Assembly: GCF_000024785.1 (NCBI RefSeq)
Contig: NC_013441.1
Span: forward strand, 3,348,001 to 3,412,000
Origin: Gordonia bronchialis DSM 43247
GTDB taxonomy: Bacteria > Actinomycetota > Actinomycetes > Mycobacteriales > Mycobacteriaceae
Length of the DNA: 64,000 nucleotides
Direction of reading: 5' to 3'
Each line of letters opens with the position of its first letter. Position 1 is the first letter of the stretch. The translations under genes and the position numbers were made by a program. Under the pieces are notes generated by a model. That model saw only the letters and a program-made list of their open reading frames with translations, ran no database searches and had not been told where the DNA came from. This document shows, in pieces, positions 8,396-16,745 of the stretch.

Positions 8396-9220
8396 TCAGC
8401 CGCCGGTGAAGGCCGCCAGCGCGGCCTGGAACTCCGGGGATTGCAGCAGTTCGGTCTGGCCGTCGAGTTCGCGCTCGAGAGCGGCTTCGAATCCGGCCAT
8501 CGTGTGCGCGTCCAGCGCGGACTTGGTCAGTCGCATCGCGGCCGGGCTCGACGATGCGATCTTGCCGGCGGCCTTGTCCACCACGGCGTCGAGCGCTTCG
8601 CGGTCGTCGACGACGGCGGTGACCAGACCGGCCGTGAAAGCATCTGCGGCACGCAGTTTCTCGCCCAGCAGGGCCATCGCGTTGGCACGTGCCCGCCCCA
8701 CCGAGACGGCCGCCGACATCGAGGCCGCACCGTCGGGCATGAGTCCGATGTTGATGAAGGCCAGCAGGAAGTAGGAACGCGACGTGACGTAGACGAGGTC
8801 GGAGGCAAAGGCCAGTGATGCCCCGATACCCACCGCCGCTCCGTCGACGGATGCGATCACTGGCACGGGCACCCCTCGTACTGCCCGTGCCAGCTCTGAT
8901 CCCGCCGAGATCGTCTGCCGCGCTTGCTCAGAGGTCAGCCCCGAGGTTCCGGATGCCGCATTCTTCGCGGCGTTCTCCGCAATCGAGATCACGTCGGCCC
9001 CGGTACTGAAGCTCCCCCCGGCCCCGTCGATGACCACCGCGCGGATGTCGTCGCGCGCCGACCACGCGGCGAGCGTGTCGATGATCGCGACGGTGGCCCC
9101 GGTGTCGAGGGCGTTCATCCGTTCGGGACGCGAGATCGTCAGTCGCCCGACACCCCGGTCATCGACCGCGACCCCGACCCCGCTCTCGATCACATCGTCG
9201 GTCACCGCACCGTCGCTCAC
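8396..9220 (-). CDS. Enoyl-CoA hydratase/isomerase family protein
   Basis: 274-residue crotonase-fold protein, probably hydrating or isomerising an enoyl-CoA in beta-oxidation. Family features: the oxyanion-hole segment GGSFSTGADVISI, and SVDGAAVGIGASLAFASDL. The second catalytic glutamate position reads INIGLMPDGAASM, with Asp where classical hydratases have Glu, so isomerase or another activity is possible. The frame is open to 9304; I start at the GTG at 9220, preceded by GAGGAG. It is probably co-transcribed with fadD and divergent from the double TetR regulator. Confidence 0.82.
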   Translation of the reverse strand: MSDGAVTDDVIESGVGVAVDDRGVGRLTISRPERMNALDTGATVAIIDTLAAWSARDDIRAVVIDGAGGSFSTGADVISIAENAAKNAASGTSGLTSEQARQTISAGSELARAVRGVPVPVIASVDGAAVGIGASLAFASDLVYVTSRSYFLLAFINIGLMPDGAASMSAAVSVGRARANAMALLGEKLRAADAFTAGLVTAVVDDREALDAVVDKAAGKIASSSPAAMRLTKSALDAHTMAGFEAALERELDGQTELLQSPEFQAALAAFTGG

Positions 9221-9452
9221 AGCACTCCTCGTCCGTCCCGACGTCGCGTCGGGCCTTGAAAGCAAAACCGCCCGGCTAGGAACAACCGGGCATATCCGTC
9301 CCATCAGGCCCCTACAGTACTACCACAATGCGATGCACATCACGAGAATACCCATTAACTTATGTCGAACACACAGTGGCTCTTCCTGGTCTTTTGTGAC
9401 CTGATTCGCAAATGGTGATCGCGAAGACCGCATCCGGTTAGGCTGGAGCGTG

Positions 9453-10664
9453 ATGACCGCACACCAGGGAGCTGCACCGTCGTCTGAGGCGGCGGCGACC
9501 GGCGATGCCGCCGAGAGCCGCCGACGCCGGCCGGCCGCGCGTCGGCAGTTCATCCTCGACGCCGCGGCCAAGGCATTCAGCGCCGGCGGCTACCACACTG
9601 TCCGGCTCGAGGACATCGCCGACGCCGTCGGCATCTCCGCGCCTGCCCTCTATCGGCATTTCCCCACCAAGTACGCGTTGTTCGCCGAGACCACCGCCCG
9701 GCTGGCCGACGCGCTCGCCGACGCCGTCGGTGCGGTGGGCTGCGGGCATCCCGGCGAACTCGACGATCTGCTCACCGCCATCACCACGACATCCATCGAG
9801 AACCGTCGGACCGGCGGACTCTATCGGTGGGAGTCGCGGTATCTCGAGTCGTCTGACGGCGAGCGGGTCCGCGAGGTCATCATCAATCAGCATCGGCGCA
9901 TCCGGTCGGCACTTCGCCATCGGCGCCCCAGTCTCGACGACGCTGACGCCGACCTGATCACCGCCGCGATGACGAGCGTGGTCGCGAGCCCGTCCACGCA
10001 TCGCGCCGCACTGCCCGCACGGGAGGCCGAGGCGCTGATCCGTGCCGCCGCCCTCAGCCTGGTGAGCGTCGAGCTACCGGCGCCTGCCCAGCTCACCCCA
10101 CCGACACCGGTGGGTCTCGTCCCGGCGGCACGCCGGGAGGTGATCCTGGCCGAATCGATCGCCCTGTTCGCCACCCGCGGGTTCCGCGACGTCACCATCG
10201 ACGACATCGCCCGGGCCGCAGGCATTCCCGCCTCCGGCGTGTACCGCCATTTCGAGGGCAAGGCCGCGATCCTCGAGGCGGCCTTCTGGCGCGCCTCCGA
10301 CCGGGTCACCGCATCCATCGCCGACGCCCTGGCCGCAGCCACCACCCCGCACGAGGCGATCGTCGAACTCGTCTCGCGATACGTCGGATTGTCCTGCGGC
10401 AGTACCGAATTGATCACAGTCTACGTCACCGAGATCGGGCACGTCAGCCCCAAACAGCGCACCGCGCTGCGCAACCAGCAGCGGATCACCGTCGAGGAGT
10501 GGGCCACCTGGGTCACCCGCTGCCGCCCGGAGCTCAGCGCCACCCAGGCCCGATTCCTGGTTCACGCGGCTCTGGGCGCGATCACCGATCTCTCCCGCAC
10601 GTCTCCGCAACCGTCGGCCGCCCGCATCACCGCGCTGGGAACCCGAATTCTGTTGGGCGAGTGA
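9453..10664 (+). CDS. Double TetR regulator (two TetR units in one chain)
   Basis: 403-residue transcription factor made of two complete TetR-like units in tandem. The first HTH is at about 33-79 (LEDIADAVGISAPALYRHF) and the second at about 228-273 (IDDIARAAGIPASGVYRHF), each followed by a helical ligand or dimerisation region. A single chain could act as a built-in dimer. It is divergent from the hydratase-fadD genes, which makes them its likely targets. GTG (9450) and ATG (9453) are adjacent starts; the GGAG at 9445-9448 is better spaced for ATG. Ligand unknown, perhaps an acyl-CoA. Confidence 0.85.
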   Translation: MTAHQGAAPSSEAAATGDAAESRRRRPAARRQFILDAAAKAFSAGGYHTVRLEDIADAVGISAPALYRHFPTKYALFAETTARLADALADAVGAVGCGHPGELDDLLTAITTTSIENRRTGGLYRWESRYLESSDGERVREVIINQHRRIRSALRHRRPSLDDADADLITAAMTSVVASPSTHRAALPAREAEALIRAAALSLVSVELPAPAQLTPPTPVGLVPAARREVILAESIALFATRGFRDVTIDDIARAAGIPASGVYRHFEGKAAILEAAFWRASDRVTASIADALAAATTPHEAIVELVSRYVGLSCGSTELITVYVTEIGHVSPKQRTALRNQQRITVEEWATWVTRCRPELSATQARFLVHAALGAITDLSRTSPQPSAARITALGTRILLGE

Positions 10665-10667
10665 GCT

Positions 10668-11573
10668 TCAGACGACCACCAGATCGCTGATCAGCCAACC
10701 GCCGTCGGCGGCGCGTTCCACCGTCATCTTCACGCGTGACTGATAGAAGATGCCCTCGGGCACGTCCTTCTGGATCTGCGGTGAGGTGAGCGTCTGATCG
10801 AGAGCGAGCAGCACCACGTACTTGCCGTCGTGGACCGACATGAGCCCCGCGTTGCCGACCTTCGCCGACGACACCGCGTTGACGGCGGCGCTGCGACGTC
10901 GGGCGTCCTGCGAGGCCTGCACATACGACTGGGTGAACGCGGGTGTCGAGATGGCTTCGATACGACGATCGAGGTCACCGAAGTTCGTCGAATCGTAGGT
11001 GGTGAGTTCGACGGCGTACTTGCGTGCGGCGTCGATCGCTGCCTGCGAGGTCGGATCGAGGCCAGACGTCGAGGCCGTCGGCCGTGAGTTCGCATCGCGA
11101 TGGGCGACGGCAAGAATCGCGGTGGAGGCAGCCAAAGCGATCACCAGGACGACCAGTGCACAGATCGCCACGAAGACCTTGCGGCTGCCCGCCACCGTGA
11201 ACCGCGACGTCCGCGACCCGGAGCCGGCGAGCTTGCGCGGAACCCGATCGCCGGCCGACGCCTCGTCCTTCGACTCCCGTTTCGCGGCCTTCTTCTCCGC
11301 CTCGGCCCGGTACTTCTCGCGGTTGGTTCGGTTCGCCTCCAGGAACGCGGCGCCGTCGAGAGGGGTGACCGCTGTGGTCGCCCCACCCATGGCGTCCCCG
11401 GCCTCCGGACCTTCGGCGCCTCTGGTCGCGGCCTGGATACCGGTCGTTGTGTCGGTATCAGTCGCGATATCGGTATCGGTATCGGTATCGGTATCGGTCG
11501 TGGTGACGTCCACGTCATCGGCGGATTCCCCGGTGTCCAGTCCCCTGGCCGGCACGTGGCGTGACTTCGGCAT
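10668..11573 (-). CDS. Mce-associated membrane protein with Thr-Asp repeat tail
   Basis: About 301 residues: a hydrophilic N-terminal region, one membrane segment (VFVAICALVVLVIALAAS, about residues 130-150), then an extracytoplasmic domain ending YQSRVKMTVERAADGGWLISDL, typical of small proteins that accompany Mce lipid importers. The N-terminus carries a run of Thr-Asp dipeptides encoded by a hexamer repeat near 11468-11498. No mce operon is nearby. The frame is open to 11972, over the divergent acyl-CoA dehydrogenase; ATG at 11573 (GTG at 11576) is the sensible start. Its stop lies 3 bases from the convergent TetR stop. Confidence 0.7.
   Translation of the reverse strand: MPKSRHVPARGLDTGESADDVDVTTTDTDTDTDTDIATDTDTTTGIQAATRGAEGPEAGDAMGGATTAVTPLDGAAFLEANRTNREKYRAEAEKKAAKRESKDEASAGDRVPRKLAGSGSRTSRFTVAGSRKVFVAICALVVLVIALAASTAILAVAHRDANSRPTASTSGLDPTSQAAIDAARKYAVELTTYDSTNFGDLDRRIEAISTPAFTQSYVQASQDARRRSAAVNAVSSAKVGNAGLMSVHDGKYVVLLALDQTLTSPQIQKDVPEGIFYQSRVKMTVERAADGGWLISDLVVV
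11468..11498. repeat. Short tandem hexamer repeat (GGTATC)n inside the Mce-associated gene
   Basis: About five consecutive copies of a 6-base unit, with diverged copies on the left side. On the coding strand each copy encodes Asp-Thr, so copy-number change would lengthen or shorten the N-terminal tail without breaking the frame. Confidence 0.85.
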
Positions 11574-11622
11574 CACACCAATGTAGCGGCAGCCTACTGT
11601 GGTCCACATCACGACTCGACGT

Positions 11623-11638
11623 ATCAAATATATTTGAT
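11623..11638. promoter_or_regulatory. Perfect 16-bp palindrome, probable operator
   Basis: ATCAAATATATTTGAT is a perfect palindrome, nested in a wider GTATCA (11621-11626) / TGATAC (11640-11645) repeat. It is strikingly AT-rich for this genome and sits between the divergent Mce-associated and acyl-CoA dehydrogenase genes, 50 bases before the latter's start. The GntR regulator encoded after the dehydrogenase is the most likely binder (inference). Confidence 0.6.
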
Positions 11639-11688
11639 GTGATACTTTGACCGCGTTGTAGACATCTGCGAGAGGAATCCGGCACCAG

Positions 11689-12828
11689 ATGCTGACCTTC
11701 ACCGTTGAACAGACGGCGTTCGCCAAGGCCGTCGCCGATTTCTGCCAGCGCGAGGCGGGCACCCGTGAACAGCGCGATCGACTCACCGCCAACGGCGCCG
11801 AACTGCATTCGCAGGAGCTGTACAAGAAGATGGCCGCACTCGGCTGGACCGGAATCCTGGTTCCCGAGGAGTACGGCGGTGCCGGTGCGGGCAACGTCGA
11901 GATGTCGATCCTGCTCGAGGATTCGATGCGCGCGATGGCCCCGATCGGCGGCATCGGCCCGACGCTCATCACCGCGGCGGCCTACCAGAAGTTCGCCGAC
12001 GAGCAGCTCAAGAAGGAAGTGCTAACCGGTGTCGTCGACGGTGATTCGCTGTCGGTCTCGATGTCGGAGCCGGAGGCCGGCTCAGACGTCGCGAATCTGA
12101 CGTGCCGCGCCGAGAAGGTCGACGGCGGCTGGATCATCAACGGCCAGAAGACCTGGTGCTCCAACGCGCATTTCGCCAAGTCGATCCTGCTGATCGCGCG
12201 CACCGATCGGACCGGCGCCAAGCACGAGGGGCTCACCCAGTTCCACATTCCCGCGGACACACCGGGTTTGGAGATCAAGGGAATCGATACCGTCGGTGGT
12301 CGTGAGGTCAACGACCTCTACTTCACCAATGTGCGCGTGCCCGATTCGGCGGTCGTGGGCCAGGTCGGCAACGGCTGGAACCAGCTGATGGCCGGACTGA
12401 ACACCGAGCGCCTGATTCTCGCCGCCATGCAACTCGGCGTCGCCGAACGTTCCTTCGCTGACACGCTTGCCTTCGTCACCGAACGCAAGCAGTTCGGCCG
12501 GCCGGTCGGTACCTTCCAGGCACTGCGGCACCGGCTCGCCGATCATGCGACAGAGATCGAGTGCACCAAGCTGCTGGTGTACCGCGTTGCGCAACTCGCC
12601 GACGAGAACCCGACGAAACTCTTCCCGCGCGAGGCGTCGATGGCGAAGCTGAAGGCCACCGAGGTGTCCAAGGCGATGACCATCGACGCGATGCAGATGA
12701 TGGGTGGTTACGGATATGCCACCGAGTTCGACGCCGAGCGGCAGATGCGTGGCGCCATCATCTCAACCGTCTACGGTGGCACCAATGAGATCCAGCGCGA
12801 CATCATCGGCAAGACCTTCGGTCTCTGA
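11689..12828 (+). CDS. Acyl-CoA dehydrogenase
   Basis: 379-residue flavoprotein oxidising an acyl-CoA to the 2-enoyl-CoA and passing electrons to ETF. FAD and substrate motifs: SMSEPEAGSDVAN, GQKTWCSNA, QFGRPVGTFQALRH and MQMMGGYGYATEF. The usual catalytic Glu site near the C-terminus reads YGGT (362-365) with Gly in place of Glu. A Glu is instead present at 240 in NTERLILA, the position used by isovaleryl-CoA and long-chain dehydrogenases, so the enzyme should be active and may prefer branched or long acyl chains. The GntR regulator overlaps its 3' end. Confidence 0.9.
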   Translation: MLTFTVEQTAFAKAVADFCQREAGTREQRDRLTANGAELHSQELYKKMAALGWTGILVPEEYGGAGAGNVEMSILLEDSMRAMAPIGGIGPTLITAAAYQKFADEQLKKEVLTGVVDGDSLSVSMSEPEAGSDVANLTCRAEKVDGGWIINGQKTWCSNAHFAKSILLIARTDRTGAKHEGLTQFHIPADTPGLEIKGIDTVGGREVNDLYFTNVRVPDSAVVGQVGNGWNQLMAGLNTERLILAAMQLGVAERSFADTLAFVTERKQFGRPVGTFQALRHRLADHATEIECTKLLVYRVAQLADENPTKLFPREASMAKLKATEVSKAMTIDAMQMMGGYGYATEFDAERQMRGAIISTVYGGTNEIQRDIIGKTFGL

Positions 12829-13501
12829 GGCCAAGCCGGACAAGACATTCCGGCGCAGGCCACAATTGTCCGAGGAGGTCGCCACGCATCTGCGCGGACA
12901 GGTCATGACGGCGGCGCTCCGCCCCGGCGACCATGTTCGTCTCGACGAGACGGCGCAGCGACTCGGGGTCAGCGTCACACCGGTCCGCGAGGCGCTGCTC
13001 ACGCTGCGTGGCGAGGGCATGGTGAACCTCGTGCCGCGGCGCGGCTACGTCGTGGCCGAGTTGAGCCGCCTCGACGTCGAGGATCTGTTCTGGCTGCAGG
13101 GTGAGATCGCGGTGAAGCTGGCCCTGCGTACCGCCGATGTCATCACCGAAGATCAACTGGGCGAGCTGGACTGGTGCAACCGTCGGCTCCGGTCCGCGCT
13201 CGATTCGGGAGACGTTACCGGTGTGCAGGACGCCGAGTTCGACTTCCACCGGGTACACAACCACGTCGCCGATGGCCGCAAACTCGCGTGGTTCTTACTG
13301 GCCGCCACCCGCTATACGCCTGCCCGGCTCTATGCGACAGACCCCGAGTGGGGTGACGTGGCTGTCGACAGCCATGCGCAGCTGATCGATGCCTATCGTG
13401 CCGGCGATCGCGATGGGGTCGTCGAACAGACCCGGCGCCAATTCATCGACGGCGCAACGCGTCTCACCCGACACCTGGAGGCTGCGGGTATCTGGGAATG
13501 A
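12785..13501 (+). CDS. GntR-family (FCD) transcriptional regulator
   Basis: About 238 residues. N-terminal winged helix (LRPGDHVRLDETAQRLG, VTPVREAL, GMVNLVPRRGYVV) and C-terminal FCD ligand domain (FDFHRVHNHV, and HAQLIDAYRAGD with possible metal-binding His). It overlaps the end of the acyl-CoA dehydrogenase, so the two are surely co-expressed, and it probably controls that promoter. The start is uncertain: the frame opens at 12704, ATG 12785 gives a 44-base overlap, and TTG 12866 would remove it. The stop codon lies in a 20-bp tandem duplication. Confidence 0.8.
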   Translation: MRSSATSSARPSVSEAKPDKTFRRRPQLSEEVATHLRGQVMTAALRPGDHVRLDETAQRLGVSVTPVREALLTLRGEGMVNLVPRRGYVVAELSRLDVEDLFWLQGEIAVKLALRTADVITEDQLGELDWCNRRLRSALDSGDVTGVQDAEFDFHRVHNHVADGRKLAWFLLAATRYTPARLYATDPEWGDVAVDSHAQLIDAYRAGDRDGVVEQTRRQFIDGATRLTRHLEAAGIWE

Positions 13502-13522
13502 TTGCGGGCATCTGGGAATGAT
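13483..13522. repeat. 20-bp tandem duplication across the GntR stop codon
   Basis: TGCGGGTATCTGGGAATGAT (13483-13502) is followed directly by a copy with one change (13503-13522). The first copy contains the stop codon, so the second is outside the gene and does not alter the protein. Confidence 0.9.
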
Positions 13523-13560
13523 GCTGCGACACAAGACCACCGGCTACAGCCCGGTTACCG

Positions 13561-13593
13561 GGGTCCTCGGCCGTGCGGGGGGGCCGAGGACCC
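13561..13593. terminator. Bidirectional hairpin terminator
   Basis: Perfect 12-bp inverted repeat (13561-13572 and 13582-13593) with a G-rich 9-base loop, between the GntR gene and the convergent PPOX pseudogene. Confidence 0.75.
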
Positions 13594-13605
13594 ACCCCCG
13601 GTGTC

Positions 13606-14030
13606 TCAGATGTTGCCGAGGTCGACTGACAACCATTGCTGCGGGTCGAGAGTGACCCTCGTCTGGGGGCCGTGTTCGCGCTCGGCCATCTCCACATACG
13701 GCCCGACCTTCTCCTCGGGCAGATACCGAGCGGCCATCTCACGCAGATCGTCGCGGGTTCCGTCAACGTAGTCGACCACCGCACCCGACACGGCGACGTA
13801 CCGCAGCGTGGGCTCGACGCGGTCCACCATGAGCGTGAATCTCCCTGCAGCCCGGATCAATCCGAGTTTGCGCGATCCTGTCCCAGTCAGCACCCAGGGC
13901 TTCTTCCCCGGCGTGTACTGGTACCAGATGGGGATGGTCAGCGGCGCACGGCCGCCTTCGGCTTCCACCGACAGCGCTGCGATGTGCGGTTCGGACAGAA
14001 CTGTTCGCGTTCGGGAATCGTGAGTGCCAT
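13606..14030 (-). pseudogene. PPOX-class (flavin/F420-type) oxidoreductase, frameshifted
   Basis: The body (from codon GTG at 13968) is a split-beta-barrel protein of the pyridoxamine-phosphate-oxidase-like class: PLTIPIWYQYTPG, SRKLGLIRAAGRFTLMVDR, EMAARYLPEEKV. The normal start MALTIPEREQF is found at ATG 14030 in another frame. Joining the two needs one extra base near 14003-14008 (TTCTG where TTCCTG would restore the frame), giving the family's usual length of about 141 residues. This is a one-base deletion or a sequencing error. If translation began at the internal GTG the protein would lack its first 21 residues. Confidence 0.8.
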
Positions 14031-14117
14031 GGACCCAACGGTACGCGCGAGCACCGACTCCGCCTTGACGCTTTGCACGGACGATGACGGTCAGGTGTCA
14101 TCGCCCGTGCGGCCACG

Positions 14118-15696
14118 TCACTGGCTGGTGAGTCGGTAGAGTTCGGCGGCCAGGCGTGTTTCGACGACCGAGGACGGTGGGTGGATCGTCTCGGTGAAAT
14201 GTAGGCGCGCCGGTGGTGGTCCGTCGTCGGCGGGTGGGCCGTGGATCGCCTCGCGCGCGCGTCGCAGGTTGTGTTCATACAGCGTCACGATGTCGGGACG
14301 TGTGTTGAGTCGTTTCGGGTTCGGCGGTGCTCCCGGCCGGTTGTTGCGTCGCCACCAGGTGCGTCCGGCATGCGGGCCGTCGCGGTAGACCCCGGTGGTG
14401 AATTCCCCGACTGTGTGACCCACCTTGCGGTTGTGGAACGGACACGCCGGGGCGAGGTCGACGATGTCGGTGGTGCCGCCCTCGGCGTAGTCGAGGGCGG
14501 CGTGATGGATCTCCACATTGGTCGCCGGCTGATCACAACCAGGCGCTGAGCACACCTCCCCATCGGTGCGGGCCAGCGACGCCAACCGCTGCGCCAGGGT
14601 GGCCAGTCGTTTGCCGCGACCGAAGTACAGCGGAATCTCGGTGGCATCGGCGAAGATCGCCAGGTACGGCTGAATCTGCCCGGCCAGCCCGATCAACTCG
14701 GGGATGGGGATGACCGACCCGGTCGCGGTGGTCGCCAACCCCGACTTCCCGGATCAGATCCGCCAGGTTGGCCTTGATGATCAACGACACCGGCAACCCA
14801 CGATGAGTCTTGCCCAACAGCCCGTCAGCGAACACCGCCGTCAACAGCGCGTTGAGCGCATCGTGGTTGCGTTGGGCCTGTGAACGCGAATCGCGGGCGG
14901 CGGCGGCCTTGACCTGTTCGATGTCGGCGTCGTCCTCACCACCCGAGGGTGAGTCCGGGTCGTCGGGGTTGTTCATCCCCGGTTTGGCCCACACCGCCAA
15001 CATCATCTCCAGCAACGCACGCGTCTGCGGGTCCAGGTTGGCGGTCAGCTTCGACATCTTCTGCGCGTCCTGCCGATTGAGCCACAGATTGCGTCGCCGT
15101 GCCCGATCCTTCGCATCGGTCAGCTCACCGTCGGGGTCGAGATGGGCCAGTAGCCGCATCCCCAGCGTGGTCAACTCGGCCGGGGTGTGTTCACGCGCCA
15201 ACTCCGCCAGCGTCTTCTCGGCGGCGACCTTACGGTCGTGCGGCAACCGGTGCGGGATCTTGTCCAAGATCTCGGCGACCTTACGCACATGCGCCGCCCC
15301 GACGGCACCTTCGGCAAACCCGGCAGCCAGCGTCGGATACTTGGGGTCGGACACCTCCCCGGACAGCTGGCGGAAACAGGCCGTCGCCTCCATCTGATCT
15401 GTGCGGCGGCCCGGATCCGACACCCGCAACGCCACATTCATGAAGTTCGTCAGACTGCGGTAACCCATTGCGCGGGGCACACCCCGATCCGAGAGCGCCA
15501 CGATCTGCCGATCCCCCTCGAACAACATCCGGTTGATCAACTGCTCATGGGTACGCGCAACGTCCACCAACTCAGCATCGGTGCACTGCGACACGTCAGC
15601 GGCGGCAAGGCGATCGAGCACCCCACCGAGCTCGGCGAGCAACGCCGGAACCACCGACAACGACTGCTCGCCCGATGACTGCCCGTTCAGGCTCAC
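14118..15696 (-). pseudogene. DUF222 / HNH endonuclease-type (13E12 family) protein, frameshifted
   Basis: Actinobacterial 13E12-type protein: a helical DUF222 region (QLINRMLFEGDRQIVALSDRG, VRKVAEILDKIPHRLPHDR) and a C-terminal HNH domain (CSAPGCDQPATNVEIHH, HNRKVG). The two halves are in different frames. The break is at the C run 14739-14742; removing one base restores LADLIRE followed by LATTATGSVIPIPEL. Full length would be about 525 residues. The GTG at 15696 has GGAGG 8 bases upstream and is preferred to the ATG at 15729. Either a dead gene or a homopolymer error. Biological role of the family is unknown. Confidence 0.85.
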
Positions 15697-15953
15697 CCCC
15701 GGCCCCCTCCGCCCGTCTCTCGAATACATGTTCGATGCTACACAACTTCGGTCGAGTGCGCAACAAGATCCGAAGTAGAATCTTCATGGAGGTCAGCTCG
15801 CGCGGAACCTACTGTCCTGCAGATGCTTTCGATCGGACGACACCGACCGCCTGTGGAATTCGACTTTCTTTCGGTCAGGTGAATCCGGAGTCGGCACCTG
15901 CCAGTCAGCGGTGCGCCAGTCGTATGTTGGACACCTCGATCCCCGGAGGACAT

Positions 15954-16382
15954 GTGCACGGCACCCTCGTAATCTTTACGGCGACAATGGCGATGGCCCT
16001 CTGTGGCGTCGGAACAATCGCGCACGCCACGCGGTGGCCACCTCACGTGGCTGTTCAACCGCTGCGTGGCCCAAAAGGGACGACGTCCACCGAGTGCTAC
16101 CTCTATCAGGTCACGCAACACGACATCGTGCCCGGCGACACCTTCGGAGTATCAGTCAAGTCGTATTCGGGCGCTTCGGTCTCGTGCACAATCCGTGACA
16201 TCGAGTCCGGTGATCTGGTTTACAGCGACTCGGCCGGCCCCTACGCGACGGCCAACTGCCTCCGCCACGCCACCGGCGAACAAGACCAAGCCGCGATTCG
16301 GCTCGCTGAACTGACGGCGGAAGCCCTGGGGCGACCGCACGCGGGCCATAACCACCTCGCAAAAGCAAAAAACCGCCTGTGA
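15954..16382 (+). CDS. Putative small secreted protein of unknown function
   Basis: 142 residues from a GTG preceded by GGAGG. The first 25 residues look like a signal peptide (TLVIFTATMAMALCGVGTIAHA). The mature part has three cysteines and no family I recognise. The last codons run into a transcription terminator of the opposite strand, and the C-terminus is Lys/Ala-rich there, so the true 3' end may be fortuitous. The frame is open further upstream to 15675. Could be a real exported protein or a chance frame. Confidence 0.45.
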   Translation: MHGTLVIFTATMAMALCGVGTIAHATRWPPHVAVQPLRGPKGTTSTECYLYQVTQHDIVPGDTFGVSVKSYSGASVSCTIRDIESGDLVYSDSAGPYATANCLRHATGEQDQAAIRLAELTAEALGRPHAGHNHLAKAKNRL

Positions 16383-16393
16383 CCAGGCGGTTT
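16370..16393 (-). terminator. Intrinsic terminator of tRNA-Asn
   Basis: 10-bp stem (16370-16379 and 16384-16393) with a 4-base loop. Read on the minus strand it is followed by a TTTTTTGCTTTT tract, a classic intrinsic terminator just downstream of the tRNA. Confidence 0.85.
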
Positions 16394-16398
16394 ACTTG

Positions 16399-16471
16399 CT
16401 CCCCCAACTGGACTCGAACCAGTAACCGTTCGATTAACAGTCGAATGCTCTGCCAATTGAGCTATGGGGGA
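16399..16471 (-). tRNA. tRNA-Asn (anticodon GTT)
   Basis: 73-base cloverleaf on the minus strand. The acceptor TCCCCCA pairs with TGGGGGA; the D arm has AGCTCAATTGGCAGAGC; the anticodon loop reads CTGTTAATC with GTT; the T arm contains GGTTCGAGTCC. CCA is not encoded. Confidence 0.95.
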
Positions 16472-16670
16472 TTGCTCTGGCACTTCCGCCCCGCCCTGGT
16501 GGACGCGGCAGCAGAACCGAACGCTGACTTTAGCGTATCGAGTGCCGAGAGGACAAAACGCCTGCAGAGGGCGGGCGACGCTCCACGCACCGGTCCGACC
16601 TGACGCTCAGGGGCCGATGCCGTGCGGTAATCTCCTCCCGCGGACCATGGCGCTTCGTCAACGGTCCCAC

Positions 16671-16744
16671 GGGGCGGTAGCTCAGTTGGTTAGAGCCGCG
16701 GACTCATAATCCGTAGGTCGCGGGTTCGAGCCCCGCCCGCCCCA
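16671..16744 (+). tRNA. tRNA-Met (anticodon CAT), probably elongator
   Basis: 74-base cloverleaf. The acceptor GGGGCGG pairs with CCGCCCC; D arm AGCTCAGTTGGTTAGAGC; anticodon loop CTCATAATC; T arm GGGTTCGAGCCC. The first pair is G-C, so it is not the initiator. CAT could also be an Ile tRNA with modified C34, but the body resembles actinobacterial elongator Met. Its 3' end is one base from the stop of the convergent ArsR gene. Confidence 0.92.
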
Positions 16745-16745
16745 C

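Noticed and set aside
6620..8818. A 732-codon open frame on the plus strand
   Set aside because: It is the antisense shadow of the fadD and hydratase genes, as expected in high-G+C DNA; no family motif is seen.
12704..12784. An early ATG for the GntR gene deep inside the acyl-CoA dehydrogenase
   Set aside because: It would add residues unlike the GntR N-terminus and overlap the upstream gene by 125 bases.
14118..15696. The HNH gene as a homing or mobile element
   Set aside because: 13E12/DUF222 proteins are common chromosomal genes in Actinobacteria; no flanking repeats or intron boundaries are seen here.
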